The notes beneath the pieces were generated by a model, which had not been told where the DNA came from, did no database searches, and saw nothing but the letters and a program-made list of their open reading frames with translations. DNA of 64,000 nt from an uncultured Bartonella sp. (GTDB taxonomy: Bacteria; Pseudomonadota; Alphaproteobacteria; Rhizobiales; Rhizobiaceae), in NCBI RefSeq assembly GCF_945277285.1, contig NZ_CALYPR010000001.1, positions 558,001-622,000 on the forward strand, in the 5' to 3' direction. This document shows, piece after piece, positions 18,143 to 26,789 of this stretch (position 1 is its first letter; each line of letters begins with the position of its first letter). The translations under genes and the position numbers were made by a program.

Positions 18143-18477
18143 TTATAAGTTGGTCCGGCCTTTGACGGCGGGCCGACAAGCGGTTTTTTTTAAAAAAATT
18201 TTGCCTATCCGGTATATTGGAGAGGTGTTCCCCCAGTCTGTAACATTTAATATGATTTTTTGGGAAGACAGGCTTGTCAACCGCGGCATCGGCACGACAA
18301 AGCTATTGAATCGGCTTTTAAAAACCTCCTCAAGAGACAATTTCACCCTTAGCGCCACTTGGCACCGCTTTTTTAAACGGTGCCAACTTTTTCATTAGCC
18401 AAAAATATCGTGCATCTATGTTCTAACTGACATCATTTCTTGAAATGTCATTGACGCTCTTACCCAGCGCATTGTCT
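18143..18477. other. Gap after moaA containing terminator hairpins
   Basis: No convincing gene. An 82-codon open frame at 18150-18398 has a TTG start without a clear ribosome binding site and runs through the hairpins, so it was not accepted. An imperfect GC-rich inverted repeat followed by eight Ts lies at about 18152-18188, immediately behind moaA and suitable as its terminator. Confidence 0.5.
18359..18392 (+). terminator. Intrinsic terminator in the moaA downstream gap
   Basis: A perfect 9-bp stem TTGGCACCG / CGGTGCCAA with a 10-base loop is followed by CTTTTT. It is oriented for plus-strand transcription and lies about 220 bases after moaA. Being so far downstream it may back up the first hairpin or end a separate short transcript. 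Confidence 0.7.
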
Positions 18478-19422
18478 TCAAAATGCCACTTCTGTCGGCA
18501 ATGTGTTTCCGGCAAAAAATGCATCGATATTTTCGACAACCAGATCAGACATTCTGTCACGTGTTTCTACCGTACCGCTACCGTGATGAGGGTAGAGAAC
18601 CGCATTTTCAAGCTTATAAAATGCCGGATTAATATTGGGCTCGTTTAAATAGACATCAAGTCCGGCACTTTCAAGTTCTCCCTTTTGCAATGCATCAATC
18701 ATTGCTTCCTCGTCAATTACCGTGCCACGAGAAATATTGATGAGAGACCCATGTTTTCCAAGTGCCGCAATAACTTCTTTCGAGACGAGCTTTTCTGTTT
18801 CTTTGCCGCCGGTTACTGCAACAACCAAAATATCGGCCCATTTAGCCATATCAATAAGGGACGGGAAAAATTGATAAGCAACATCAGTTTTTTTATGCCG
18901 TCCATAATAGCCGATTTTTAGTCCACAGCTTTCGAAACGCTTGGCAATCGCATGTCCAATGCGCCCTAGCCCGACGACACCGGCACGTTTTCCATCTGTT
19001 GTCTCGGTTAGAGGCATCGGGCCTTTTTTGGCCCATTCGCCAGAGCGGACATAATGGTCGCCAAAGATCAGACGACGGCGCGCGGCAAGCATCAACATCA
19101 ATGCAACATCGGCAACATCGGCTGTCAAAACATCCGGCGTATTGGTTAAATGGATTTTATGATCTTTCAAATCGTTAAGATTAACCTGATCAAATCCAGC
19201 AGTTACACAAGCAACAAGCCCAACTTGCGGCAACTTTGAGATAAGTTTTTTGTCAAAAACAATATTTCCTGTGCTGATAACGGCACGGCAATTTTGCCCA
19301 TTTTTTTCAATAAAATCACTTGCGTTCTGTGCTAAATCTGCACGCAAAAGATGATAGCGCTGATCAAGATCAGCCATTTGCCGATCGCCAAGCGGACTAA
19401 GAACCATAATCTCCGATTTCAT
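18478..19422 (-). CDS. D-isomer-specific 2-hydroxyacid dehydrogenase (glyoxylate/hydroxypyruvate reductase-like)
   Basis: NAD(P)H-dependent reductase of 2-keto acids, 314 residues. The Rossmann motif is seen at about 150-156 (GVVGLGRIGHAIAKRF). The catalytic triad is present: Arg in NISRGTVID, Glu in AGLDVYLNEP, and His in PHHGSGT, each in the expected context. The sequence resembles 2-ketogluconate/glyoxylate reductases more than lactate or phosphoglycerate dehydrogenases, but substrate cannot be fixed from sequence. A strong GGAGGG precedes the ATG. It is transcribed alone, toward the moaA terminators. Confidence 0.88.
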   Translation of the reverse strand: MKSEIMVLSPLGDRQMADLDQRYHLLRADLAQNASDFIEKNGQNCRAVISTGNIVFDKKLISKLPQVGLVACVTAGFDQVNLNDLKDHKIHLTNTPDVLTADVADVALMLMLAARRRLIFGDHYVRSGEWAKKGPMPLTETTDGKRAGVVGLGRIGHAIAKRFESCGLKIGYYGRHKKTDVAYQFFPSLIDMAKWADILVVAVTGGKETEKLVSKEVIAALGKHGSLINISRGTVIDEEAMIDALQKGELESAGLDVYLNEPNINPAFYKLENAVLYPHHGSGTVETRDRMSDLVVENIDAFFAGNTLPTEVAF

Positions 19423-19653
19423 TTTTCCCTCCGAGTTTTGTCTTCTAATCTTAAAATAGATATTATCGAATGATACGGCGCTGTCTATGAGTTTTTTAAA
19501 TGGCTAGGGTTTTAAAAAGTCCATCGGTTCATTTTTACTCTTTCTGTCCTGACTTTTTTGACGGAAGTCTTTATCATCGGTTTTAAAACTATTATCGTTT
19601 ACCGTCATAAGCTTTTTTCAAGCTTTAAGACATACCAAGAGGACATACCCATA

Positions 19654-20898
19654 ATGAATGAAGAGCACCCCGTTATCGACCCTTCAAAACTTGACCGGCT
19701 TGCCGAAGTCGCTGTTAAAGTCGGCCTTAACTTGCAAAAAGGCCAGGATCTCGTTCTCACAAGCCCGATTGCAGCATTACCACTGGTGCGCAGAATTGCT
19801 CATTATGCCTATCAAGCCGGTGCCGGTGTCGTAACACCGATTTTCAGTGATGAAGACATGTTGCTTGACCGTTTCAAAAATGCCGATGAAAAAAGTTTTG
19901 ATAAGGCACCCGGCTGGCTTTATGACGGCATGGCAAAGGCATATGGACAAGGTGCGGCACGCCTTGCTATTGCTGGTGACAATCCGTCACTTCTTGCCCA
20001 TCAAGATACAGCCAAGGTTTCACGTTTGAACAAGGCAACTTCGCTCGCCTATCAACCGGCGCTGGAAAAGATTGCCGGCTTTGACATTAACTGGAACATT
20101 GTTTCCTATCCCAATCCTTCATGGGCAGCTGTCGTTTTTCCAAATCTTCCGATAAAACAAGCCACCAAAAAACTTGCTGATGCCATATTTGCCGCTTCGC
20201 GTGTTGATCACGCCGATGCTATCGGTGCATGGAAAAGCCATAATGAAAATTTGAAAGAACATGCCAATTGGTTGAATAGACAGCGTTTTTCTGCTCTTCA
20301 TTATCGTGGACCGGGTACCGATCTGACAATTGGTCTTGCCGATGGTCATGAATGGCAAGGAGGGGCTTCAAAAGCCAAAAACGGCGTTATCTGCAACCCT
20401 AACATTCCAACAGAAGAAGTCTTTACCACGCCGCATGCCCACCGTGTTGACGGCTTCGTCAGTTCGACAAAACCACTTTCCTATCAAGGAACGTTGATTG
20501 ATAAAATCAAAGTGCAGTTTGAAAACGGGCGCATTGTTGAAGCCCATGCCGAAAAAGGCGAAAAGGTTCTGGAACAGATTCTTGCGACCGACGAAGGCGC
20601 ACGTCATTTGGGCGAAGTGGCACTTGTGCCCCATTCCTCGCCTATCTCGGCAAGTGGCTTACTGTTTTACAATACCTTGTTTGATGAAAATGCCGCCTGT
20701 CATATCGCCCTTGGCCAATGTTATTCCAAATGCTTTTTAAACGGTGCCGCACTCTCGAAAGAACAGATTGCAAAACAGGGCGGCAATACCAGCCTTATTC
20801 ATATTGACTGGATGATCGGTTCGGGTGAAATCGATATTGACGGCATCACCGGTGACGGCAAAAAAATTCCTGTTTTCAGAAAAGGTGAATGGGCTTGA
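19654..20898 (+). CDS. M29-family aminopeptidase
   Basis: Metal-dependent aminopeptidase of the thermophilic M29 family (AmpS/PepS type), 414 residues. The metal-binding neighbourhoods are visible: NIPTEEVFTTPH (Glu), LGEVALVPHSSPIS (Glu), then FDENAACHIALGQCY (His) and HIDWMIGS (His/Asp). The frame is open to 19558, but ATG 19654 has AGAGGA ten bases upstream and matches family N-termini. It is intracellular, and broad substrate use is expected. It appears monocistronic. Confidence 0.92.
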   Translation: MNEEHPVIDPSKLDRLAEVAVKVGLNLQKGQDLVLTSPIAALPLVRRIAHYAYQAGAGVVTPIFSDEDMLLDRFKNADEKSFDKAPGWLYDGMAKAYGQGAARLAIAGDNPSLLAHQDTAKVSRLNKATSLAYQPALEKIAGFDINWNIVSYPNPSWAAVVFPNLPIKQATKKLADAIFAASRVDHADAIGAWKSHNENLKEHANWLNRQRFSALHYRGPGTDLTIGLADGHEWQGGASKAKNGVICNPNIPTEEVFTTPHAHRVDGFVSSTKPLSYQGTLIDKIKVQFENGRIVEAHAEKGEKVLEQILATDEGARHLGEVALVPHSSPISASGLLFYNTLFDENAACHIALGQCYSKCFLNGAALSKEQIAKQGGNTSLIHIDWMIGSGEIDIDGITGDGKKIPVFRKGEWA

Positions 20899-21464
20899 AC
20901 GCTCATTCACAGTTTTTTTAATATCCAAAATAATCAAACAGCATAAAGCGGGACGTCGCTTTCTCTCACAGCCAATAAACAGACTGGCAAAAAACAAAAA
21001 GGCCGGGGAAAACCCGACCTTCCGTTATGCGTCTGATTGCCAGTACATCCGTGGTCAATCATCGCATTGTTAAACACAATATAGGTATGCCATTTGCTCT
21101 TTTCAAGAACATAGCATTTGTTTATAGGCTAAGAATGGCAGAACACAGTTAACAACGCGTTAATTTCAAGCATAAATAAAAATTTTTTGCAAAAATTCGT
21201 AAAAAAATATATGTTTCTTTTTTAATCAAATGATGGAGTTTGTAATAAACTTTAAATCAACTTATTTTTAAAAATTTTAATTAATTTATTGTCTGACGAT
21301 AAAATTGGGTTTCGTTCACTTTATTTTTTATCTTTAATAAAAGAAAATTTTTTCTTCACCTTAAAAAGAGCATCTCTAGCAATTATTTTGAAACTATAAA
21401 ACAAGACCGGACACACAAAACCGGTCTTGTTCAAACGTTTTCATTAGATAAAAGCAATCGGATT
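20899..21464. other. AT-rich intergenic gap before mutM
   Basis: No gene is supported. 21160-21370 is very AT-rich. A short imperfect inverted repeat (AGGCCGGG / CCCGACCT) lies at about 21001-21021 behind the aminopeptidase and may contribute to termination. A perfect inverted repeat at 21401-21430 is listed separately. Confidence 0.5.
21401..21430. terminator. Perfect inverted repeat before mutM
   Basis: ACAAGACCGG / CCGGTCTTGT forms a 10-bp stem with a 10-base loop, ending 34 bases before the mutM ATG. T-rich sequence follows on the minus-strand side (TTTTATAGTTT) and weakly on the plus side. It could be a terminator, or a structured mutM leader or operator. Confidence 0.45.
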
Positions 21465-22340
21465 ATGCCTGAACTTCCTGAAGTTGAAACCGTAAGACGT
21501 GGCCTTGAACCAAGTTTGTCTGATGCAAAAATAATTAGAGCGAAGCAGAACCGTGCCGATTTGCGCTTTCCTTTTCCGGAAAATTTTGTCTCCCGTCTTG
21601 GCGGGCGAAAAATTATCGGCCTCGGACGGCGGGCAAAATATCTTCTCATTCACCTTGATAAGAATGAAACAATCATCAGTCATTTAGGCATGTCGGGTTC
21701 ATGGCGGATAGAAAATGACACCATTGGCAGCTATTATCACGACAAGCCGAAGTGTGCCGCCCACGATCATTTTGAAATCGATATCGAAACGTCGGAAGGC
21801 GAAGTGCTCCATGTCGTCTATAATGACCCACGCCGCTTCGGTTTCATGCTACTTGTAAAAACCAACGATCTTGCTTGTCACAAGCTATTGGCAAATCTAG
21901 GGCCGGAACCAACGGGAAACAGCCTTTCAGGTGCTTATCTTAATGAAGTTTTAAGGGGTAAAAAAGCGCCACTCAAAGTGGCTCTTCTTGATCAGTCAAT
22001 CATTGCCGGTCTTGGTAACATCTATGTGTGTGAGTCTTTGTGGCGAAGCCACCTTTCGCCGAAACGGCTTTCTTCGACACTTGGAGCAAAAATAGCATCG
22101 GCGCGTGAAAAATCTGACATTCTTGCACAAAATATTCGAGATGTCATCGATGATGCAATAAAAGCCGGAGGCTCATCTTTACGTGATTATATGCACACGG
22201 ATGGGTCATTGGGCTATTTTCAGCATCATTTTTCTGTCTATGATCGCGAAGGTGAGCCGTGCCCTGAATGCGGAAAGCCAATTAGTAGAATTGTGCAATC
22301 AGGCCGCTCCAGTTTTTATTGCACTCATTGCCAAAAATAA
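21465..22340 (+). CDS. mutM: Formamidopyrimidine-DNA glycosylase MutM (Fpg)
   Basis: Base-excision repair glycosylase/AP lyase removing 8-oxoguanine and formamidopyrimidines. It begins PELPEVETVRRGLEP, where Pro2 (after Met removal) is the catalytic nucleophile and Glu3 the general acid. It also has the H2TH region (DQSIIAGLGNIYVCE) and a C-terminal zinc finger with CPECGKPI and CTHC. The product has 291 residues, the normal length. It ends 86 bases before the M20 peptidase gene. Confidence 0.97.
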   Translation: MPELPEVETVRRGLEPSLSDAKIIRAKQNRADLRFPFPENFVSRLGGRKIIGLGRRAKYLLIHLDKNETIISHLGMSGSWRIENDTIGSYYHDKPKCAAHDHFEIDIETSEGEVLHVVYNDPRRFGFMLLVKTNDLACHKLLANLGPEPTGNSLSGAYLNEVLRGKKAPLKVALLDQSIIAGLGNIYVCESLWRSHLSPKRLSSTLGAKIASAREKSDILAQNIRDVIDDAIKAGGSSLRDYMHTDGSLGYFQHHFSVYDREGEPCPECGKPISRIVQSGRSSFYCTHCQK

Positions 22341-22426
22341 TGCTGCCAAAACGGACGCGAATAACTTGCAAAACAGAGCCAGAGGCTTAAAGTCATATTC
22401 TAATTAACGAACCATAGGTGCTTTTC

Positions 22427-23809
22427 ATGCTTGATAAAGTTTTATCCCGTCTCGATCGTGATCTTGATACCAGTCTGCAACGTCTTTTCGAGTTTTTGCG
22501 CATTCCCTCCATTTCGACCGATCCGAAATACAAGGATGATTGTCGGAAGGCTGCCGACTGGTTAGTCAATGATTTGAAGACAATCGGGTTTGAAGCATCA
22601 CGCCGTGATACAACCGGCAATCCGATGGTGGTTGCCTATCACCCTGGACCGACAAAAGACGCACCTCATGTTCTTTTTTATGGCCATTATGATGTGCAAC
22701 CGGTTGACCCACTCAATCTCTGGGAAGACGATCCATTCGACCCGAAGATTAAAGAGCGCAATGGTGAAAAAGTGATTGCCGCACGCGGTGCCGGCGACGA
22801 TAAAGGGCAACTTATGACCTTTGTCGATGCAGTCCGCGCCTATAAGCAAGAAACCGGACAACTCCCTGTCGCCGTTACTATTCTTTTTGAGGGCGAAGAA
22901 GAATCAGGGTCTTCTTCGCTGCAGCCATTTTTAAAAGCCCATAAAGAAGAGTTAAAAGCAGATTATGCTCTTGTTTGCGACACATCCATGTGGGACGCTG
23001 ATACCCCCTCTATTTCCGTTAGTTTACGTGGACTGGTCGGTGAAGAAATTATCATTCATGCTGCGGACCGTGATCTCCATTCCGGCCATTTTGGTGGTGC
23101 TGCTGCAAATCCGATCCAGATTCTTGCAAAGATCATCACCGGTCTTCACGATGAAAACGGTCATATTACGTTGAACGGCTTTTATGATGGTGTTGAAGAA
23201 ACACCTGCCGATATCTTGAAATCGTGGAATAGTTTAGGCCGCGGTGCAAAGGAATTTTTGGGCCCTGTGGGCTTATCCATTCCGGCAGGCGAAAAAGGCC
23301 GCTCGGTTCTGGAATTGACATGGGCAAGACCGACAGCCGAAGTCAATGGCATTAGCGGCGGCTATGAAGGCGAAGGATTTAAAACTGTCATTGCCTCGAA
23401 AGCAAGCGCCAAAATTTCTTTCAGACTTGTGCATGGTCAGGATCCGGCAAAAATCAGAAATTCGTTCCGCGATTATGTCCGCTCACAAATTCCCGGCGAT
23501 TGCTCTGTCGAATTCAAGGATCATGGTGCGTCACCGGCAATCACCCTTTCTTATGATTCACCCCTTGTCCAATTGGCTAAAAAGGCTTTGAGCGAAGAAT
23601 GGAACAAACCGACTGTTCTTGCTGCCATGGGTGGCTCAATTCCGATTGTCGGCGACTTCCAGTCTTTCCTCGGGATGGAATCACTGCTCGTCGGTTTTGG
23701 ATTGGATGATGACCGCATTCATTCGCCAAACGAGAAATATAATCTCAAATCATTTCATAAAGGCCAACGTTCTTGGGCTCGAATCCTGCAAGCTCTGGAA
23801 AATAAATAG
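22427..23809 (+). CDS. M20-family dipeptidase/metallohydrolase
   Basis: Zinc-dependent exopeptidase of 460 residues. Metal ligands are visible in YGHYDVQP (His, Asp), GAGDDKGQ (Asp), FEGEEESGS (catalytic Glu and ligand Glu) and CDTSMWD. A dimerisation (lid) domain lies about 200-350, including RDLHSGHFGG. ATG 22427 is preferred to GTG 22418, which would place the start inside the weak ATAGGTG Shine-Dalgarno. The RNase D-like gene follows after ten bases, probably in the same transcript. Exact peptide substrate is unknown. Confidence 0.9.
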   Translation: MLDKVLSRLDRDLDTSLQRLFEFLRIPSISTDPKYKDDCRKAADWLVNDLKTIGFEASRRDTTGNPMVVAYHPGPTKDAPHVLFYGHYDVQPVDPLNLWEDDPFDPKIKERNGEKVIAARGAGDDKGQLMTFVDAVRAYKQETGQLPVAVTILFEGEEESGSSSLQPFLKAHKEELKADYALVCDTSMWDADTPSISVSLRGLVGEEIIIHAADRDLHSGHFGGAAANPIQILAKIITGLHDENGHITLNGFYDGVEETPADILKSWNSLGRGAKEFLGPVGLSIPAGEKGRSVLELTWARPTAEVNGISGGYEGEGFKTVIASKASAKISFRLVHGQDPAKIRNSFRDYVRSQIPGDCSVEFKDHGASPAITLSYDSPLVQLAKKALSEEWNKPTVLAAMGGSIPIVGDFQSFLGMESLLVGFGLDDDRIHSPNEKYNLKSFHKGQRSWARILQALENK

Positions 23810-23819
23810 GATACTCAGC

Positions 23820-24440
23820 ATGGCTAAAATACGCGTTCATAAGGGCGATCTACCCGACTTGAAACATTATAATGTCAAGGAAGTTGCTATCGACACTGAA
23901 ACCTTGGGGCTTCAGCCGCACCGCGACCGGCTTTGCGTTGTACAAATTTCGCCGGGCGATGGCACAGCGGATGTTATCCAGATTGCCAAGGGGCAAAAAA
24001 CTGCCCCCAATCTTATCAAACTTCTCAAAGATCCGGATATTACCAAGATATTCCACTTCGGACGATTTGATCTTGCTGTTCTGGCATTGACATTCGGCGT
24101 GATGCCACGACCCGTTTTCTGCACAAAAATTGCTTCAAAACTCACAAGAACCTATACCGACCGGCATGGTTTGAAAGATCTTGTTGCAGAACTCCTTGAC
24201 ATAAATATTTCAAAGCAACAACAATCTTCTGATTGGGGAGCCGACGAGTTGTCACCTGCACAAGTTGAATATGCGGCAACCGATGTTCTCTATCTTCATC
24301 GGCTAAAGGCAATTCTAGAAGCAAGACTCATCCGTGATGGCCGTGCAAGTGTGGCAAAATCATGTTTCGAATTTTTGCCATCGAGGTCAGAACTTGATCT
24401 AATCGGTTTTCCTGAAGTCGATATTTTTGCTCATAGTTGA
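23820..24440 (+). CDS. RNase D-like 3'-5' exonuclease
   Basis: A 206-residue DEDD-superfamily exonuclease domain. Exo I IDTETLGL (Asp25, Glu27), Exo II FHFGRFDLAVL and Exo III VEYAATDVLYLHRL (Tyr and Asp, DEDDy subtype) are all present. It lacks the C-terminal HRDC domains of full-length RNase D, as is common for the short alphaproteobacterial version. RNA trimming is its expected role. The open frame extends upstream within the M20 gene, but ATG 23820 is the sensible start. A clear terminator follows. Confidence 0.9.
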   Translation: MAKIRVHKGDLPDLKHYNVKEVAIDTETLGLQPHRDRLCVVQISPGDGTADVIQIAKGQKTAPNLIKLLKDPDITKIFHFGRFDLAVLALTFGVMPRPVFCTKIASKLTRTYTDRHGLKDLVAELLDINISKQQQSSDWGADELSPAQVEYAATDVLYLHRLKAILEARLIRDGRASVAKSCFEFLPSRSELDLIGFPEVDIFAHS

Positions 24441-24466
24441 TTCGTTTAAGCCGATTTTAAATATTG

Positions 24467-24491
24467 AAACGCCGGTTTTCCGGCGTTTTTT
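24467..24491 (+). terminator. Intrinsic terminator after the RNase D-like gene
   Basis: AAACGCCGG / CCGGCGTTT with a TTTT loop is followed by further Ts. This is a compact, strong hairpin 26 bases beyond the stop codon. Confidence 0.88.
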
Positions 24492-24571
24492 AATGGTCTG
24501 TTTACCATATGAAAGAGCTTTTAGCCTTTTGGGCATAAAAAAAGGCGCATTCCAGTTGCTGTGGCATTTTT

Positions 24572-24602
24572 GCTACAGACATCCCTCCCCAGCAAACTAT
24601 AT
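24572..24602 (+). promoter_or_regulatory. Putative promoter element shared with the second OMP gene (copy 1)
   Basis: GCTACAG at 24572-24578 and AAACTATAT at 24594-24602 recur with nearly the same spacing before the paralogous OMP gene. AACTATAT looks like the -10 region and would give a leader of about 30 bases. GCTACAG is also the right half of an imperfect inverted repeat with CTGTGGC. Confidence 0.5.
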
Positions 24603-24640
24603 TGACATCAATCGCAATACATTTCGCGTGGAGTTAACAA

Positions 24641-25393
24641 ATGAAAATGAAATATCTCGTTGCTGCTTCGGCTTTGGCTTTGACTGCTGCTAGTGCACAG
24701 GCTGCTGATGTTGTTATGAATCAGGAACCGGCTCCGGTTGTTGCCGCTGCTCCTGCCTTCTCTTGGACCGGCTTCTATGCTGGTGGTCAGATTGGTGGTT
24801 CATGGTCGGATACAGACCAGAAAATTACCGGTCATGACGTCAAAGCAGGCAATCACAATTTCTCTGGTTTTGGCAAATCTTTCTCGCCGGACCCATCAGG
24901 CTTCATCGGTGGTCTTTATGCCGGTTACAACTATGACCTTGGCAACAACATCGTTCTTGGTGCCGATACCGACTGGGTATGGGGTGATATGGATGAAAGC
25001 GACAGCAAAACATATCTCAAAGACACTGTTGACCAATACAAGGTTGACGGCAAGATCAAAGAAAAATGGGCTGGTTCAACCCGCGCTCGTATAGGCTATG
25101 CAATGGATCGCTGGATGCCTTATTTCGCTGGCGGCGTTGCTTATGCCAAGATCGACTCGGATGCCAAGTTCTCGGATGCTGATGGTGTCTACAGCAAGGC
25201 CAGCGGCAATAAGACATTGACCGGTTACACCTTGGGTGCCGGTGTTGATTATGCCATGACCGACCACATCATCCTGCGCGCTGAATATCGTTACACCGAC
25301 TTCGGTGACAAGGACTTCGGTAACAAGGACTTCAAATATAATGTAGATTACAAGACCAACGATGTTCGCGTTGGCGTTGCCTACAAGTTCTAA
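24641..25393 (+). CDS. Omp25/31-like outer membrane beta-barrel protein, paralogue 1
   Basis: A 250-residue secreted protein. The signal peptide has an alanine-rich core and likely cleavage after SAQA near residue 21. The mature part is an eight-strand-type barrel beginning with FSWTGFYAGGQIGGSWSD and ending in the aromatic strand RVGVAYKF, the usual C-terminal signal for outer membrane insertion. Repeated GLYAGYNYDLGNN and RARIGYAMDRWMPYFAGGVAYAK blocks are those of the rhizobial Omp25/Omp31 and Bartonella hemin-binding protein family. Haem binding cannot be judged from sequence. A nearly twin gene follows 400 bases later. Confidence 0.9.
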   Translation: MKMKYLVAASALALTAASAQAADVVMNQEPAPVVAAAPAFSWTGFYAGGQIGGSWSDTDQKITGHDVKAGNHNFSGFGKSFSPDPSGFIGGLYAGYNYDLGNNIVLGADTDWVWGDMDESDSKTYLKDTVDQYKVDGKIKEKWAGSTRARIGYAMDRWMPYFAGGVAYAKIDSDAKFSDADGVYSKASGNKTLTGYTLGAGVDYAMTDHIILRAEYRYTDFGDKDFGNKDFKYNVDYKTNDVRVGVAYKF

Positions 25394-25411
25394 GTTTTAA
25401 AACAACGTAAA

Positions 25412-25446
25412 AAAAGCCCTGTAGCAAACTACAGGGCTTTTTTTAT
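25412..25446 (+). terminator. Intrinsic terminator after OMP paralogue 1
   Basis: AAAGCCCTGTAG / CTACAGGGCTTT with a CAAA loop is followed by a T-run. This is a long perfect stem, 20 bases after the stop codon, consistent with a strongly expressed gene ending here. Confidence 0.93.
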
Positions 25447-25724
25447 CAATTTGAATGCTTGTAACGAGTTTAATCCGTCGTCGCAAAATTTATCGCATTG
25501 AATGGTATCTTTAAAACATATCTGCAGTGAACAGAATTGTATATGGCTGTTCAAAAATTCATAAAAAATTTAAATCGCCTACCTTCGAAAACAGCCTTTT
25601 GATTGAGATCAACGGAAAATTTACATATTTTTTCAAAAAAACGGCTATTAAATCCCCTTTTATTTCAAATAGTTAAATATTTTATAGCGATTTTTTTTCG
25701 GTTTTTGTGAGGTGTGTCTTTCAT

Positions 25725-25756
25725 GCTACAGCAATTCTTATTCGAATAAACTATAT
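25725..25756 (+). promoter_or_regulatory. Putative promoter element of OMP paralogue 2 (copy 2)
   Basis: GCTACAG at 25725-25731 and AAACTATAT at 25748-25756 match the elements upstream of paralogue 1 (offset 23 versus 22 bases). Both ends lie 38 bases before their start codon. The rest of the intergenic DNA (25447-25793) is AT-rich and not obviously conserved between the two. Confidence 0.5.
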
Positions 25757-25793
25757 AGGTCATGACGGCATTTTATTGCATTGGAGAATAAAA

Positions 25794-26543
25794 ATGAAAA
25801 TTAGATATCTTATTGCTGCTTCAGCAGCTGCTCTTGTAGCAGCTTCCTCAGCACAAGCTGCTGACGTTGTAGCAAATCAGGAGCCAGCTCCTGTTGTTGC
25901 AGCTCCGGCTTTCTCGTGGACAGGCTTCTACGCTGGTGCTCAAATTGGTGGTTCTTGGTCTGATACAGACCTCAAGGGTAAATACCAGGGCACAAATGGC
26001 AACTGGAGCAAGCGTGAAGGCTTCTCACCAGACCCATCAGGCTTCATCGGTGGTATTTATGCCGGTTACAACTATGACCTTGGCAACAACATCGTTATCG
26101 GTGCTGATACCGACTGGGTATGGGGTGACATGGACGAGAGCGACAAGCGTTCTTACACGACTGTTGATGGTTCAAACTTCAGCCTCAACGGTAAGCTGAA
26201 GGAACAGTGGGCTGGTTCAACACGTGCTCGCGTTGGTTATGCAGTTGACCGCTGGATGCCTTACATTGCCGGTGGTGTTGCTTATGCCAAGGTTGATTCA
26301 AACTTCCGCATGAAAGATGCTAAAGGTCAAGTAATTCCTGGTTATTCAGCTAGCGATAGCGATACACTCGTTGGTTGGACAATCGGTGCTGGTTTCGACT
26401 ATGCTATGACAGACCACATCATCTTGCGTGCTGAATATCGCTACACCGACTTCGGTGACGAAGACTACAGCAAGAACAACATCAAGTACAATGTTGACTA
26501 TAAGACCAACGATTTCCGCGTTGGCGTTGCTTACAAGTTCTAA
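25794..26543 (+). CDS. Omp25/31-like outer membrane beta-barrel protein, paralogue 2
   Basis: A 249-residue paralogue of the preceding gene with the same architecture: alanine-rich signal peptide ending SAQA, barrel start FSWTGFYAGAQIGGSWSD, and C-terminal RVGVAYKF. The frame is open to 25707, but ATG 25794 has GGAG just upstream and opens the signal peptide. Differences from paralogue 1 concentrate in the expected surface loops (after residues about 55, 120 and 190), while the strands are almost unchanged. Its codon use is richer in T-ending codons at the 5' end than paralogue 1. Confidence 0.9.
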   Translation: MKIRYLIAASAAALVAASSAQAADVVANQEPAPVVAAPAFSWTGFYAGAQIGGSWSDTDLKGKYQGTNGNWSKREGFSPDPSGFIGGIYAGYNYDLGNNIVIGADTDWVWGDMDESDKRSYTTVDGSNFSLNGKLKEQWAGSTRARVGYAVDRWMPYIAGGVAYAKVDSNFRMKDAKGQVIPGYSASDSDTLVGWTIGAGFDYAMTDHIILRAEYRYTDFGDEDYSKNNIKYNVDYKTNDFRVGVAYKF

Positions 26544-26566
26544 TTTAAATGAACTGTTAGTTTTGG

Positions 26567-26600
26567 AAAGGCTCCGCATTTGCGGGGCCTTTTCTTTTTT
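26567..26600 (+). terminator. Intrinsic terminator after OMP paralogue 2
   Basis: AAAGGCTCCGCA / TGCGGGGCCTTT with a TT loop (one T-G wobble) is followed by a T-rich tract. It lies 24 bases past the stop codon. Confidence 0.88.
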
Positions 26601-26695
26601 ATCGATTTTTCAGTTTTCTTTCTATTCCATCTCATGATAAAGGCATGCATCATGAGTTTATATTGTCCCGACCTGCTAACGTTACGAATTATTGG

Positions 26696-26743
26696 CCCGA
26701 TCTTCATCCTCGGCTAAAAAGTGCGAGGGTCTGCAAGATCGGG
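26696..26743 (+). promoter_or_regulatory. Structured leader hairpin upstream of ileS
   Basis: A 9-bp perfect stem (CCCGATCTT at 26696-26704, AAGATCGGG at 26735-26743) encloses an asymmetric internal loop, an inner 5-bp stem (CCTCG / CGAGG) and an 11-base loop. CTTTTT follows 10 bases later. The structure ends 46 bases before the ileS ATG and comes after the OMP terminator, so it belongs to the ileS leader. It is not a class I recognise. It could be an attenuator or a processing site. Confidence 0.5.
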
Positions 26744-26789
26744 AGAGATATTCTTTTTAAAAACGTGACGTTCTACAGGAATTATTAAA

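Noticed and set aside
18150-18398. 82-codon frame between moaA and the hydroxyacid dehydrogenase
   Set aside because: It runs through two terminator hairpins, starts with TTG without a Shine-Dalgarno, and has no protein-like features.
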